A stretch of 64,000 bases of DNA from Pseudomonas sp. JUb42 (GTDB lineage: Bacteria > Pseudomonadota > Gammaproteobacteria > Pseudomonadales > Pseudomonadaceae): the NCBI RefSeq assembly GCF_024807945.1, contig NZ_JANUFD010000004.1, forward strand, positions 248,001-312,000, given 5' to 3'. The notes under the pieces are model-generated. The model was not told the DNA's origin. It worked only from the letters and a program-made list of their open reading frames with translations, and did no database searches. A program made the translations under genes and the position numbers. Position 1 is the first letter of the stretch. Every line of letters starts with the position of its first letter. Shown one piece after another: positions 39,763-49,792 of the stretch.

Positions 39763-41268
39763 ATGTCGTCAACCCTGATAAAAGCCATTAATTCCGGTGC
39801 CCTGACCCGGTTGGCACAAGCCGTGGCCGTTGCCTTGAGCGCGACCCTGGTCGGCTGCCAGACCAGCAGCACACTTGAGCCTGACGCGGCCACTCATCGT
39901 GTGCCCAATCTTGCCGCCGGAATCAAGCAGAAGCCGGTGTTCCTGACGCACAAACCCAGCCCCCTGGCACCGCCGCAGGATGTCTGGGAGCGTATGCGCC
40001 AGGGCTTTCAGCTGCAACAGGGCAACGATATGAACCCGCGCATCGAGCAACAGCGCCTGTGGTTCGCCAACAACCCGTCGTTCCTGGAAAACGCCAGTGA
40101 ACGCGGCAGCCTCTACATGCATTACATCGTCGAGCGCCTGGAAGAACGCAACATGCCCCAGGAGCTGGCCCTGCTGCCAGTGATCGAAAGCGCCTACAAC
40201 CCCATGGCCCTGTCGCGCAGCAATGCGGCCGGCCTGTGGCAGTTCATCCCGTCCACCGGCCGCTATTTCAGCCTGCGCCAGACCAACTTCTACGATGGCC
40301 GCCGCGACATCCAGGCGTCCACCGTCGCCGCGCTGGACTACCTGACCCGCCTGCACGACATGTTCAACGGCGACTGGCTGCTGGCCCTGGCGGCCTACAA
40401 CGCCGGTGAAGGCACCGTCAGCCGGGCCATCGAGCGTAACGAAAAGCTCAATCTGCCGACTGACTACTGGAACCTGCCGCTGCCTCAGGAAACCCGCGAC
40501 TACGTGCCCAAGCTGCTGGCCCTGTCGCAAGTGGTCCTGGCGCCGGAAGCCTACGGCGTGAACCTCAACCCGATCGCCAACGAACCCTACTTCGAAGTCG
40601 TCGAGCTGAACCAGAGCGTCGATCTGAACAAGGTCGCGGCCATGGCCGATATCGATCAGGACGAGCTGTTCCAGCTCAACCCGGCCTTCAAGAAGCGCAT
40701 GACCATCGATGGCCCGCAGCACCTCTTGGTGCCGACGTCCAAGGCGCAGTTGCTCAGCGCCAACCTGAAGATGAAGTCGGACGAGTTGCTGGTGGACTGG
40801 CAGCAGGTGCGCAAGGGCAAACAGGAAGCCCTGGCGAGCAATGACAAGCCGGTTCGCGGCCGCACCTACAAGATCAAGGCCGGTGACAACCTGACCAGCA
40901 TCGCCAAGGCGAACAGGGTCGAGGTCAAGGATATCCAGCACTGGAACCAGCTCTCCGGCAAGGACCTCAAGGTCGGCCGGGTTCTGGTCATGTCGGCACC
41001 CGGCAGCGCCGCGCCAAAGGGCTCGACCAAGGGCCGGATCAACCAGACCATCGCCGCCAAGGCTCCGGCCAAAGGCGCCGACAAGGCAGTCGCCAGCAGC
41101 GGTGAAGGCGACAAAAAGTCCATGCAGTACAAGATCCAGAAAGGTGACTCAATGTATCTGGTCGCCAAGCGCTTCAACGTCGAGATGCAACATCTCAAGC
41201 GCTGGAACCCACGTACCGGCCAGGCGCTCAAGCCGGGTCAGACCCTGACCGTCTATCTGCCGCATTGA
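39763..41268 (+). CDS. mltD: Membrane-bound lytic murein transglycosylase D, LysM-containing
   Basis: The 501-residue lipoprotein (lipobox LVGC, Cys32) cleaves peptidoglycan glycan strands. The SLT domain has catalytic Glu142 in PVIESAYNPMALSRSNAAGL, then GLWQFIPSTGRYF and LALAAYNAGEGTVSRA. LysM-type segments follow: a degenerate one at about 275-325, then TYKIKAGDNLTSIAKAN (about 368) and QYKIQKGDSMYLVAKRF (about 457), joined by Ala/Lys-rich linkers. Start ATG 39763 gives a typical signal. It is located downstream of gloB, the usual order in gamma-proteobacteria. Confidence 0.95.
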   Translation: MSSTLIKAINSGALTRLAQAVAVALSATLVGCQTSSTLEPDAATHRVPNLAAGIKQKPVFLTHKPSPLAPPQDVWERMRQGFQLQQGNDMNPRIEQQRLWFANNPSFLENASERGSLYMHYIVERLEERNMPQELALLPVIESAYNPMALSRSNAAGLWQFIPSTGRYFSLRQTNFYDGRRDIQASTVAALDYLTRLHDMFNGDWLLALAAYNAGEGTVSRAIERNEKLNLPTDYWNLPLPQETRDYVPKLLALSQVVLAPEAYGVNLNPIANEPYFEVVELNQSVDLNKVAAMADIDQDELFQLNPAFKKRMTIDGPQHLLVPTSKAQLLSANLKMKSDELLVDWQQVRKGKQEALASNDKPVRGRTYKIKAGDNLTSIAKANRVEVKDIQHWNQLSGKDLKVGRVLVMSAPGSAAPKGSTKGRINQTIAAKAPAKGADKAVASSGEGDKKSMQYKIQKGDSMYLVAKRFNVEMQHLKRWNPRTGQALKPGQTLTVYLPH

Positions 41269-41274
41269 TGCCAT

Positions 41275-41306
41275 GACCCGCCCGCGCCGGACAACCCGGG
41301 CGGGTC
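41275..41306 (+). terminator. Stem-loop after mltD
   Basis: GACCCGCCCG / CGGGCGGGTC is a perfect 10-bp stem with a 12-base loop, 6 bases after the mltD stop. No T tract follows directly, so it is a weak terminator candidate. Confidence 0.45.
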
Positions 41307-41368
41307 GCCAGCGCCTTTGCCGTGCCGCGCTTTTTCGTGTCGATACAAGCTGTTACTGTTGCCGGTCT

Positions 41369-43216
41369 ATGGATCGGATGCCTGAATTGATACGCCCTCT
41401 GCTGCTCCTCATGAGCCTGGCCTTGAGCGCTCCCGCAACCGCAACCATCAGTGAAAGCCATGGTTATGCGCAGTTCGGGGTGTTGAAGTACCCGGCCAGC
41501 TTCACTCATTTCGACTGGGTCAACCCCGAGGCGGCGAAAGGCGGCACCCTGCGTTTCATGGCCTTCGGCACGTTCGACACGCTCAACCCCTACACCCTAA
41601 AGGGCAGCAGCCCGGTCTCGACGCCCAATTTCCTGCAATACGGCATCAACGAGCTGAACGAGCCGCTGATGGTCGGCACCGGTCAATACGACCCGTCCGG
41701 CGACGAACCAACCTCCAGCTATGGCCTGATCGCCGAGAGTGTCGAGTACAGCGAAGACCGCAGCTGGGTGGTGTTCAACCTGCGTCCCCAGGCACGTTTC
41801 CATGACGGCAAGCCAATCACCGCCTATGACGTGGCGTTTTCCTACCGCACCCTGCTCAAGGACGGCCATCCGCAATACCGCACGGCCCTGCAGGAAGTGC
41901 AGCGGGTCGATATCCTCAATCGCCAGCGCATCCGTTTCGTCTTCAAGCGCTCGGGCAATCCGCTGCTGATCCTGCGCCTGGGCGAATTGCCGGTGCTGCC
42001 GCAGCATTACTGGGAAAAGCGCGACTTCAAGGCCACCACCTTCGAACCGCCTCTGGGCAGCGGGCCATATCGCATCACGCACGTACAACCGGGGCGGCAA
42101 TTGGTGTTCGAACGGGTCAAGGATTATTGGGGCAAGGACCTGCCGGTCAATCGCGGCAAGTACAATTTTGATCGCGCCATAGTCGAATTCTACCGCGACA
42201 GCGACGTGGCCTTCGAAGCCTTCAAGGCCAACGAATTCGACATTTATATCGAACATCAAGCCAAGAACTGGGCCAATGGCTACAACTTCCCTGCCGTGAG
42301 CAACGGCCAGGTGATCAAGGCGCAGATCCCCCACCGGATCCCTACCCAGACCCAGGGCCTGTTCATGAACACCCGCCGGGGCACCTTCGCCGATATCAAG
42401 GTGCGTGAAGCTCTGGGCCTGATGTTCAATTTCGAGTGGACCAACCGCACCCTGTTCAACGATGCCTACCGCCGCTCGACCAGCTATTACCCCAACAGCG
42501 AGTTTGCCGCCACCGGCGTGCCGAGTGGCCGCGAGTGGTTGGTGCTGACGCCGTTCAAGGACCCATTGCCTGCCAACCTGTTTACCCAGCCATTCAGCGT
42601 GGCGAAAACCGACGGCGGTGGTATTCCCCGGGATACCCTGCGCCAGGCTCTGGGTCTGCTGGCCGAAGCAGGCTGGAAGTTGTCCGATCAGCGTCTGGTC
42701 AACAAGAACGGCCAGCCGCTGCGTTTCGAAATTCTGCTGGTCAATCCCAATCTCGAACGCATCCTGCAACCCTATATCGAAGATCTGCGCCATATCGGCA
42801 TTGACGCCGGACTGCGCACCGTTGACCGGGCGCAGTACAAACAGCGCCTGGACCAGTTCGACTTCGACATGATCCTCATGACCCTCGGCCAGACCCTGAG
42901 CCCCGGCCTGGAACAGTGGCAGTACTTCCACTCCAGCCAGGCGACGATCAAGGGCAGCAAGAACTACGCAGGCATTGCCAACCCGGTGGTGGACCAGTTG
43001 CTCAACCAACTGCTGGCGGCGCAATCCCGTGATGAACAAGTGGCCACCGCCCGCGCCCTGGACCGGGTCCTGCTGGCCGGGCACTACATGATTCCGAATT
43101 GGTATCTCAACAATCATCGTCTGGCCTGGCGCAATCGATTCGCCATGGTCACTACCCCGCCCTACACCCTCGGGCTGCGCGCGTGGTGGCTCAAATCTGC
43201 GGAGAAAACTCAATGA
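41369..43216 (+). CDS. Periplasmic oligopeptide-binding protein, YejA-like (first copy)
   Basis: The 615-residue SBP family 5 protein starts with a signal peptide (IRPLLLLMSLALSAPATA). The YejA-type opening then follows (GYAQFGVLKYPASFTHFDWV, KGGTLRFMAFGTFDTLNPYT). Later it has PLGSGPYRITHVQPGRQ and YWGKDLPVNRGKYNFD, shared with the next gene. It should deliver peptides to the YejBEF permease. ATG 41369 and ATG 41378 are both possible, the second having GGA nearby. Its stop overlaps the start of the second copy (ATGA at 43213). Confidence 0.9.
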   Translation: MDRMPELIRPLLLLMSLALSAPATATISESHGYAQFGVLKYPASFTHFDWVNPEAAKGGTLRFMAFGTFDTLNPYTLKGSSPVSTPNFLQYGINELNEPLMVGTGQYDPSGDEPTSSYGLIAESVEYSEDRSWVVFNLRPQARFHDGKPITAYDVAFSYRTLLKDGHPQYRTALQEVQRVDILNRQRIRFVFKRSGNPLLILRLGELPVLPQHYWEKRDFKATTFEPPLGSGPYRITHVQPGRQLVFERVKDYWGKDLPVNRGKYNFDRAIVEFYRDSDVAFEAFKANEFDIYIEHQAKNWANGYNFPAVSNGQVIKAQIPHRIPTQTQGLFMNTRRGTFADIKVREALGLMFNFEWTNRTLFNDAYRRSTSYYPNSEFAATGVPSGREWLVLTPFKDPLPANLFTQPFSVAKTDGGGIPRDTLRQALGLLAEAGWKLSDQRLVNKNGQPLRFEILLVNPNLERILQPYIEDLRHIGIDAGLRTVDRAQYKQRLDQFDFDMILMTLGQTLSPGLEQWQYFHSSQATIKGSKNYAGIANPVVDQLLNQLLAAQSRDEQVATARALDRVLLAGHYMIPNWYLNNHRLAWRNRFAMVTTPPYTLGLRAWWLKSAEKTQ

Positions 43217-45069
43217 CCTTCCTACGCTCGCTGCGCATTCAGGCCAGCGGCCTGTTGCTGCTGAGCCTGGCCTGCGCGGCACAGGCAGCGCCGGAACATG
43301 CCCTGACGCTGTATGGCGAAGCGCCCAAGTACCCGGCCGACTTCAAGCATTTCGACTACGTCAATCCCGATGCGCCCAAGGGCGGTTTGTTCCGCCAGGC
43401 CGGGTCTGGTGGTTTCGACAGCCTCAATCCATTTATCGGCAAGGGCGTCCCCGCCGACGATATCGGCATGATCTACGACACCCTGGCCCGGCAAAGCCTG
43501 GACGAGCCGTTCACTGAATACGGGCTGATCGCCAGCAAGATCGAAAAGGCCCCGGACAACAGTTGGGTACGCTTCTACCTGCGCCCGGAAGCGCGCTTCC
43601 ATGATGGTCACCCTATCCGTGCCGAAGATGTGGTGTTCACCTTCCAGACCCTGATCAAAAGCGGTGCGCCGCTGTACCGCAGCTATTACGCCGATATCGA
43701 CGAAGCCGTGGCGGAAACCCCGTTGCAGGTGCTGTTCAAATTCAAGCACACCAACAACCGCGAGCTGCCGCTGATCATTGGCCAGTTGCCGGTACTGCCC
43801 AAGCACTTCTGGGAAAACCGTGATTTCACCAAGGGCAACCTCACCGTGCCGTTGGGCAGCGGCCCGTATAAGGTCGGCCAGGTCAAGGCCGGGCGCTCGA
43901 TCAGCTACACCCGGGTCAAGGATTACTGGGGCAAGGACCTGCCGATCAACAAAGGCCAGTACAACTTCGACGTGATGTCCGTGGACTATTACCGCGATAA
44001 CAACGTCGCCCTGGAAGCCATGAAGGCCGGTCAGTTCGACTACTGGCTGGAAAGCACAGCGAAGAACTGGGCCACCGCCTACGACATTCCGGCAGTGCGC
44101 GAAGGCCGCCTGATCAAGGAAGAAATCCCCAACGGCAACCCCACCGGCATGCAGGGTTTTGTCTTCAACATTCGTCGGCCGATTTTCCAGGACGTGCGCG
44201 TGCGCCATGCCCTGAGCCTGTTGATGGACTTCGAGTGGACCAACAAGCAGCTGTTCAACGGCGCTTACAGCCGCGCCTACAGTTACTTTTCCAATTCCGA
44301 CATGGCCTCCCGAGGCCTCCCGTCCCCGGCCGAGCTGGATATTCTCAACCCGTTGCGCGGGCAGATCCCGGACGAAGTGTTCACCCAGGCCTTCACCCTG
44401 CCGGTCACCGATGGCAGCGGCATGATTCGCCCGCAACAGCGCCAGGCCTTCCAGTTGTTGCAGGAAGCCGGCTGGAAAATCGTCGACGACAAGATGGTCG
44501 ATACCCAGGGCAAACCGGTCAGCCTGGAGTTTCTTCTGGCCCAGCCGGAGTTCGAGCGGGTGCTGTTGCCGTTCAAGCGCAATCTGAGCGATCTGGGTAT
44601 CGAACTGGTGCTGCGCCGGGTCGATGTATCGCAATACATCACTCGCCGCCGCACCCGTGACTTTGACATAACCATCGGCACCTTTCCCCAGTCCAGCTCC
44701 CCCGGAAACGAACAGCGTGAATACTGGGATTCGTCCAGTGCCGACAAACCGGGCAGCTACAACCTGATCGGCCTGAAAAGCCCGGCCATCGATACACTGG
44801 TGGACGGCCTGATCAACTCCGACACCCGGCAGAGCCTGATCGATCATGCCAAGGCCCTGGACCGTGTGCTGCTGTGGGGTTACTACGTGATCCCCAATTG
44901 GTACATCAAGACCTGGCGCGTGGCCTATTGGAACCATATCGCCCACCCCAAGGTGCCGCCGCTGTATGACGTCGGCATTTCCACCTGGTGGATCAAGCCC
45001 GATGCCAAGCCTGCGGTAGAAATACCGCCGGTAGACACCCAGGCCCCTGCGCCTGGCACGGAGCAATAA
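43213..45069 (+). CDS. Periplasmic oligopeptide-binding protein, YejA-like (second copy)
   Basis: The 618-residue protein is homologous to the preceding gene throughout: signal peptide [12 protein letters not shown], then [67 protein letters not shown] and a C-terminal [20 protein letters not shown]. The start at 43213 lies in the overlap with the first copy. The open frame reaches back to 43099 inside that gene, but the signal peptide fixes the start. Two paralogous binding proteins for one permease suggest a tandem duplication with diverged peptide specificity. Confidence 0.9.
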   Translation: MTFLRSLRIQASGLLLLSLACAAQAAPEHALTLYGEAPKYPADFKHFDYVNPDAPKGGLFRQAGSGGFDSLNPFIGKGVPADDIGMIYDTLARQSLDEPFTEYGLIASKIEKAPDNSWVRFYLRPEARFHDGHPIRAEDVVFTFQTLIKSGAPLYRSYYADIDEAVAETPLQVLFKFKHTNNRELPLIIGQLPVLPKHFWENRDFTKGNLTVPLGSGPYKVGQVKAGRSISYTRVKDYWGKDLPINKGQYNFDVMSVDYYRDNNVALEAMKAGQFDYWLESTAKNWATAYDIPAVREGRLIKEEIPNGNPTGMQGFVFNIRRPIFQDVRVRHALSLLMDFEWTNKQLFNGAYSRAYSYFSNSDMASRGLPSPAELDILNPLRGQIPDEVFTQAFTLPVTDGSGMIRPQQRQAFQLLQEAGWKIVDDKMVDTQGKPVSLEFLLAQPEFERVLLPFKRNLSDLGIELVLRRVDVSQYITRRRTRDFDITIGTFPQSSSPGNEQREYWDSSSADKPGSYNLIGLKSPAIDTLVDGLINSDTRQSLIDHAKALDRVLLWGYYVIPNWYIKTWRVAYWNHIAHPKVPPLYDVGISTWWIKPDAKPAVEIPPVDTQAPAPGTEQ

Positions 45070-45070
45070 C

Positions 45071-46144
45071 ATGCTGGCTTACATCTTTCGCCGCCTGCTG
45101 CTGATCATCCCGACGCTGTTCGGCATCCTGTTGATCAACTTCATCATCATCCAGGCCGCCCCCGGTGGCCCGGTGGAGCAGATGATCGCCAAGCTCGAAG
45201 GCTTCGATGGCGCCACCAGCCGGATTGCCGGTGGCGGTGCTGAAGTGGCCGTGGCGGGCTCCACCTACCGTGGCGCCCAAGGCCTGGATCCGGCGCTGAT
45301 CAAGGAAATCGAGCACCTCTACGGCTTCGACAAGTCGGCGCCGGAACGCCTGTGGATCATGATCAAGAACTACGCCCAACTGGACTTCGGCGACAGCTTC
45401 TTCCGTGATGCCAAGGTCATCGATCTGATCATCGAAAAGATGCCCGTATCCATTTCCCTTGGGCTCTGGAGCACTCTGATCATGTACCTGGTGTCGATCC
45501 CGCTGGGCATCGCCAAGGCCACGCGCCATGGCAGCCATTTCGACGTCTGGACCAGTTCGGCAATCATCGTCGGCTACGCCATTCCCGCTTTTCTGTTCGC
45601 CATCCTGCTGATCGTGGTGTTCGCCGGAGGCAGCTATTTCGACTGGTTCCCGCTACGGGGCCTGACCTCGAACAACTTCGATGAGTTGAGCCTGGGCGGT
45701 AAGATCCTCGACTATTTCTGGCACCTGGCCCTGCCGATCACCGCCCTGGTCATCGGCAACTTTGCCACCATGACCTTGCTGACCAAGAACAGCTTCCTCG
45801 ACGAAATCGGCAAGCAATACGTGATCACCGCCAAGGCCAAGGGTCTGAGCAATCATCGCGTGCTGTACGGGCATATTTTCCGTAACGCCATGTTGCTGGT
45901 CATCGCCGGTTTCCCGTCGGCCTTTATCGGCATTTTCTTTACCGGCTCCCTGCTGGTGGAAGTGATCTTCTCCCTCGACGGCCTGGGCCTGATGAGTTTC
46001 GAAGCGGCGATCAACCGCGACTACCCGGTGGTCTTCGGCACGCTGTTCATCTTCACCCTGCTGGGCCTGGTGGTGAAACTGATCGGCGACATCACCTACA
46101 CCCTGGTTGACCCGCGCATCGACTTCGAAAGCAGGAAGCATTGA
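45071..46144 (+). CDS. yejB: Peptide ABC transporter permease, YejB-like
   Basis: The 357-residue inner-membrane protein has the opening helix of YejB permeases ([19 protein letters not shown]), a long first periplasmic loop, and five further helices. The permease coupling motif is visible near residues 255-275 ([20 protein letters not shown], of the EAA type). The YejB-type [23 protein letters not shown] segment is near the end. It is one base after the second binding-protein gene and two bases before yejE. YejABEF imports peptides, including peptide antibiotics such as microcin C in E. coli. Confidence 0.93.
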   Translation: MLAYIFRRLLLIIPTLFGILLINFIIIQAAPGGPVEQMIAKLEGFDGATSRIAGGGAEVAVAGSTYRGAQGLDPALIKEIEHLYGFDKSAPERLWIMIKNYAQLDFGDSFFRDAKVIDLIIEKMPVSISLGLWSTLIMYLVSIPLGIAKATRHGSHFDVWTSSAIIVGYAIPAFLFAILLIVVFAGGSYFDWFPLRGLTSNNFDELSLGGKILDYFWHLALPITALVIGNFATMTLLTKNSFLDEIGKQYVITAKAKGLSNHRVLYGHIFRNAMLLVIAGFPSAFIGIFFTGSLLVEVIFSLDGLGLMSFEAAINRDYPVVFGTLFIFTLLGLVVKLIGDITYTLVDPRIDFESRKH

Positions 46145-46145
46145 T

Positions 46146-47165
46146 ATGAAGCTGTCTCCTCTCAATCGCCGCCGCGTCGAGCGTTTCAAGGCCAACAAGC
46201 GCGGCTGGTGGTCGCTGTGGCTGTTTTTGATCCTGTTCGGCCTGAGCCTGGGCGCCGAACTGATCGCCAACGACAAGCCCCTGGCCGTGCGCTATGACGG
46301 CGAGTGGTATTTCCCGGTGTTCAAACGCTATGCGGAAACCACCTTCGGCGGCGAATTCCCCCTGGAAGCCAACTACAAGAGCCCCTACATCAAGGAATTG
46401 CTGAAGGCCAAGGACGGCTACACCCTCTGGGCGCCGATCCCGTTCAGCTACCAGAGCATCAACTACGACCTGAAAGTCCCCGCCCCGGCGCCGCCCTCAC
46501 GAGATAACCTGCTGGGCACCGACGATCAGGGCCGCGATGTGCTGGCACGGATCATCTACGGCTTCCGTGTCTCGGTACTGTTCGCCCTGACCCTGACTGT
46601 GCTCAGTTCGATCATCGGCGTCATCGCCGGGGCCCTGCAGGGTTTCTATGGCGGATGGGTCGATCTGCTCGGGCAGCGTTTCCTGGAAATCTGGTCGGGC
46701 CTGCCGGTGCTATACCTGCTGATCATCCTTGCCAGTTTCGTGCAGCCCAACTTCTGGTGGCTGCTGGGCATCATGCTGCTGTTTTCCTGGATGAGCCTGG
46801 TGGACGTGGTACGCGCCGAGTTCCTGCGCGGGCGCAACCTTGAGTACGTGCGCGCGGCACGGGCTCTGGGCATGGAAAATATCGGCATCATGTTCCGCCA
46901 TATCCTGCCCAACGCCATGGTCTCGACCATGACTTTCCTGCCGTTCATCCTCACCGGCGCCATCGGCACCCTGACCGCGCTGGACTTCCTCGGCTTCGGC
47001 CTGCCCGCGGGCTCGCCGTCCCTGGGCGAACTGGTGGCACAGAGCAAGTCCAACCTGCAAGCGCCGTGGCTGGGCATCAGTGCCTTTGCCGTACTCGCCG
47101 TGATGCTCAGCCTGCTGGTGTTTATCGGCGAGTCCGCCCGCGACGCTTTCGACCCAAGGAAATGA
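46146..47165 (+). CDS. yejE: Peptide ABC transporter permease, YejE-like
   Basis: The 339-residue protein starts RRRVERFKANKRGWWSLWLF, the YejE-typical basic stretch and first helix. A large periplasmic segment follows with KSPYIKELLKAKDGYTLWAP-like sequence, then the LLGTDDQGRDVLARIIYGFR motif before the permease helices. The EAA-type coupling loop is VRAARALGMENIGIMFRHIL. ATG 46146 follows the yejB stop by two bases; the frame is open upstream inside yejB only by chance. It is followed by yejF after one base. Confidence 0.93.
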   Translation: MKLSPLNRRRVERFKANKRGWWSLWLFLILFGLSLGAELIANDKPLAVRYDGEWYFPVFKRYAETTFGGEFPLEANYKSPYIKELLKAKDGYTLWAPIPFSYQSINYDLKVPAPAPPSRDNLLGTDDQGRDVLARIIYGFRVSVLFALTLTVLSSIIGVIAGALQGFYGGWVDLLGQRFLEIWSGLPVLYLLIILASFVQPNFWWLLGIMLLFSWMSLVDVVRAEFLRGRNLEYVRAARALGMENIGIMFRHILPNAMVSTMTFLPFILTGAIGTLTALDFLGFGLPAGSPSLGELVAQSKSNLQAPWLGISAFAVLAVMLSLLVFIGESARDAFDPRK

Positions 47166-47166
47166 C

Positions 47167-48777
47167 ATGAATCAGGACAATCTGATCGAAATCCGCGATC
47201 TGGCGGTCGAGTTCGTGGCCGGGGACAGCCAGCAGCGCGCCGTCGAGGGCATCAGCTTCGATATCCGCAAGGGCGAGACCCTGGCCCTGGTCGGCGAAAG
47301 CGGCTCGGGTAAGTCGGTCACCGCGCACTCGATCCTGCGCCTGCTGCCCTACCCCCAGGCGCGTCATCCCAGTGGAACGATCCGCTATGCCGGGCAAGAT
47401 CTGCTGACTCTGGACGAGAAAAAACTGCGCAGCATCCGTGGCAATCGCATCGCCATGATCTTTCAGGAGCCCATGACCTCACTGAACCCGCTGCAATCCA
47501 TCGAGAAGCAGATCAACGAGGTGTTGGGCCTGCACAAAGGCCTGACCGGCAAGGACGCCACCAGGCGAACCCTGAAGCTGCTGGAGCTGGTGGGCATACC
47601 CGAGCCGGTAAAACGCCTCAAAGCCTTGCCACACGAGCTCTCAGGCGGCCAGAGACAGCGTGTGATGATCGCCATGGCCCTGGCCAATGAACCGGAGCTG
47701 TTGATCGCCGACGAACCGACCACCGCTCTCGACGTCACCGTGCAGCTGAAAATCCTCGAATTGCTCAAGGAATTGCAGGCCCGCCTGGGCATGGCCCTGC
47801 TGCTGATCAGCCATGATTTGAACGTGGTTCGGCAAATAGCCAACCGCGTATGTGTCATGCAGCGCGGTTGTATCGTCGAACAGGCATCCTGTGACGAATT
47901 GTTTCGCTCGCCCCAGCATCCGTACACCAAACTGTTGCTCAGCGCCGAGCCCAGCGGCGGTCCTTCAGCCAACGTGGCCGGGGCGCCGATGCTGGAAGTC
48001 GAGGACCTGAAGGTCTGGTTTCCGATCAAGAAAGGCCTGTTCAAGCAGACCGTGGATCACGTCAAGGCGGTCGACGGCATTAACTTCAGCCTGCTTCAGG
48101 GTCAGACCCTGGGGATTGTCGGCGAAAGCGGATCGGGCAAATCGACACTGGGGTTGGCAATCCTGCGCTTGATCGCCAGCAAAGGCAGCATACGGTTTCA
48201 AGGCAAAACGCTAGACTGCCTGTCGCAACAGCAGATTCGACCGCTGCGCCGCCAGATGCAGGTGGTGTTCCAGGACCCGTTCGGCAGCCTGAGCCCGCGC
48301 ATGTCGGTGGGTGAAATTGTCGGCGAAGGCCTGCGTATTCACCGTATCGGCAGCGAGGCGGAGCAGGAAGCGGCAATCATCGAAGCACTCAGGGAAGTAG
48401 GCCTGGACCCGGAAACCCGGCACCGCTACCCCCATGAGTTCTCCGGCGGGCAACGACAGAGAATCGCCATTGCCCGTGCATTAGTGTTAAAACCGGCGCT
48501 GATTTTGCTGGACGAGCCGACTTCGGCCCTCGACCGCACCGTTCAGCGTCAAGTAGTGGAGCTGCTGCGGTCACTGCAAACCAAGTACAACCTGACGTAT
48601 TTGTTCATCAGCCATGACCTGGCGGTGGTCAAGGCGTTAAGCCACCAGTTGATGGTGGTCAAACACGGCCAAGTGGTCGAACAGGGTGCGGCAGAGTCTG
48701 TCTTTGCCGCACCGCAACATCCTTATACACAGCAGCTGCTGGAAGCCGCTTTCCTGGCTCCAGTGGCTGTCGATTAA
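47167..48777 (+). CDS. yejF: Peptide ABC transporter ATPase with two nucleotide-binding domains, YejF-like
   Basis: The 536-residue fused ATPase has two complete cassettes. First: Walker A GESGSGKS (about 43-50), Q-loop IFQEPMTS, signature LSGGQRQRVMIA, Walker B LLIADEPTTALD and H-loop LISHDLN. Second: GESGSGKST (about 319), VFQDPFGSL, FSGGQRQRIAIA, LILLDEPTSALD and FISHDLA. An oligopeptide/dipeptide-type C-terminal extension follows each. It powers YejBE. It is co-directional, and fabI starts 18 bases downstream. Confidence 0.95.
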   Translation: MNQDNLIEIRDLAVEFVAGDSQQRAVEGISFDIRKGETLALVGESGSGKSVTAHSILRLLPYPQARHPSGTIRYAGQDLLTLDEKKLRSIRGNRIAMIFQEPMTSLNPLQSIEKQINEVLGLHKGLTGKDATRRTLKLLELVGIPEPVKRLKALPHELSGGQRQRVMIAMALANEPELLIADEPTTALDVTVQLKILELLKELQARLGMALLLISHDLNVVRQIANRVCVMQRGCIVEQASCDELFRSPQHPYTKLLLSAEPSGGPSANVAGAPMLEVEDLKVWFPIKKGLFKQTVDHVKAVDGINFSLLQGQTLGIVGESGSGKSTLGLAILRLIASKGSIRFQGKTLDCLSQQQIRPLRRQMQVVFQDPFGSLSPRMSVGEIVGEGLRIHRIGSEAEQEAAIIEALREVGLDPETRHRYPHEFSGGQRQRIAIARALVLKPALILLDEPTSALDRTVQRQVVELLRSLQTKYNLTYLFISHDLAVVKALSHQLMVVKHGQVVEQGAAESVFAAPQHPYTQQLLEAAFLAPVAVD

Positions 48778-48795
48778 CCTGAAGAGGAACAACAC

Positions 48796-49590
48796 ATGGG
48801 TTTTCTCGCCGGTAAGCGCGTCCTGATCGTCGGTGTCGCCAGCAAACTGTCCATCGCATCCGGTATTGCTGCCGCCATGCACCGTGAAGGCGCTGAACTT
48901 GCCTTCACTTATCAGAACGACAAACTCAAGGGTCGTGTCGAAGAGTTCGCCGCAGGCTGGGGTTCCAACCCTGAGCTGTGCTTCCCTTGCGACGTGGCCA
49001 GCGACGAAGAAATCGCCAAGGTCTTCGAAGCGCTGAGCAAGAAGTGGGACGGCCTGGACGTGATCGTTCACTCCGTCGGCTTCGCTCCGGGCGACCAGCT
49101 CGATGGCGACTTCACCGAAGCCACCACCCGTGACGGTTTCCGCATTGCCCACGACATCAGCGCCTACAGCTTCGTGGCCCTGGCCAAGGCCGGTCGCGAA
49201 ATGATGAAAGGCCGCAACGGCAGCCTGCTGACCCTGTCGTACCTGGGCGCAGAGCGCACCATGCCTAACTACAACGTGATGGGCATGGCCAAGGCCAGCC
49301 TGGAAGCGGGCGTACGTTATCTGGCTGGCAGCCTCGGCCCGGAAGGCACTCGCGTCAACGCTGTATCGGCAGGCCCGATCCGCACCCTGGCAGCCTCGGG
49401 CATCAAGAACTTCCGCAAGATGCTGGCCGCCAACGAAGCGCAAACCCCACTGCGTCGCAACGTCACCATCGACGAAGTCGGCAACGCTGGCGCCTTCCTG
49501 TGCTCCGACCTGGCGTCGGGCATCAGCGGTGAAATCATGTACGTCGACGGCGGTTTCAACACCACGGCGATGGGCAATATCGAAGAGTGA
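48796..49590 (+). CDS. fabI: NADH-dependent enoyl-[acyl-carrier-protein] reductase I
   Basis: This 264-residue short-chain dehydrogenase performs the last reduction step of fatty-acid elongation. Visible are the NAD-binding [20 protein letters not shown], the motif HSVGFAP, and the catalytic Tyr159 and Lys166 in [11 protein letters not shown] (Tyr-x6-Lys, as in FabI), with [13 protein letters not shown] for the acyl tail. Length and start ([13 protein letters not shown]) match Pseudomonas FabI. It lies 18 bases after yejF, so read-through from the yej operon is possible. A REP pair and an intrinsic terminator follow. Confidence 0.96.
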   Translation: MGFLAGKRVLIVGVASKLSIASGIAAAMHREGAELAFTYQNDKLKGRVEEFAAGWGSNPELCFPCDVASDEEIAKVFEALSKKWDGLDVIVHSVGFAPGDQLDGDFTEATTRDGFRIAHDISAYSFVALAKAGREMMKGRNGSLLTLSYLGAERTMPNYNVMGMAKASLEAGVRYLAGSLGPEGTRVNAVSAGPIRTLAASGIKNFRKMLAANEAQTPLRRNVTIDEVGNAGAFLCSDLASGISGEIMYVDGGFNTTAMGNIEE

Positions 49591-49625
49591 TCGCTTAACC
49601 GCGGCAGCATGCATGCTGCCGCCTC

Positions 49626-49712
49626 GTGGGAGCGTGGCTTGCCCGCGAACAGGGCGACGCGCCGTGTCAGGCATATCGCGCCAAGGCGTTCGCGGGCAAG
49701 CCTCGCTCCAAC
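49626..49712. repeat. REP pair, mixed GGGAGCGTGGCTTGCCCGCGAA core
   Basis: GTGGGAGCGTGGCTTGCCCG faces TTCGCGGGCAAGCCTCGCTC plus CAAC. The left arm carries the GTGGGAGCG edge of the first family fused to the GGCTTGCCCGCGAA core of the third. Confidence 0.85.
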
Positions 49713-49747
49713 GGGATGTCGCGCAATATACGTGACACGCAGGACAA

Positions 49748-49776
49748 AAAAAGGCCGCTCAATGAGCGGCCTTTTT
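49748..49776. terminator. Bidirectional intrinsic terminator between fabI and ppiD
   Basis: GGCCGCTC-AAT-GAGCGGCC with A residues before and T residues after forms a terminator for both converging genes. Confidence 0.9.
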
Positions 49777-49792
49777 TGTTACTGCGGATCGC

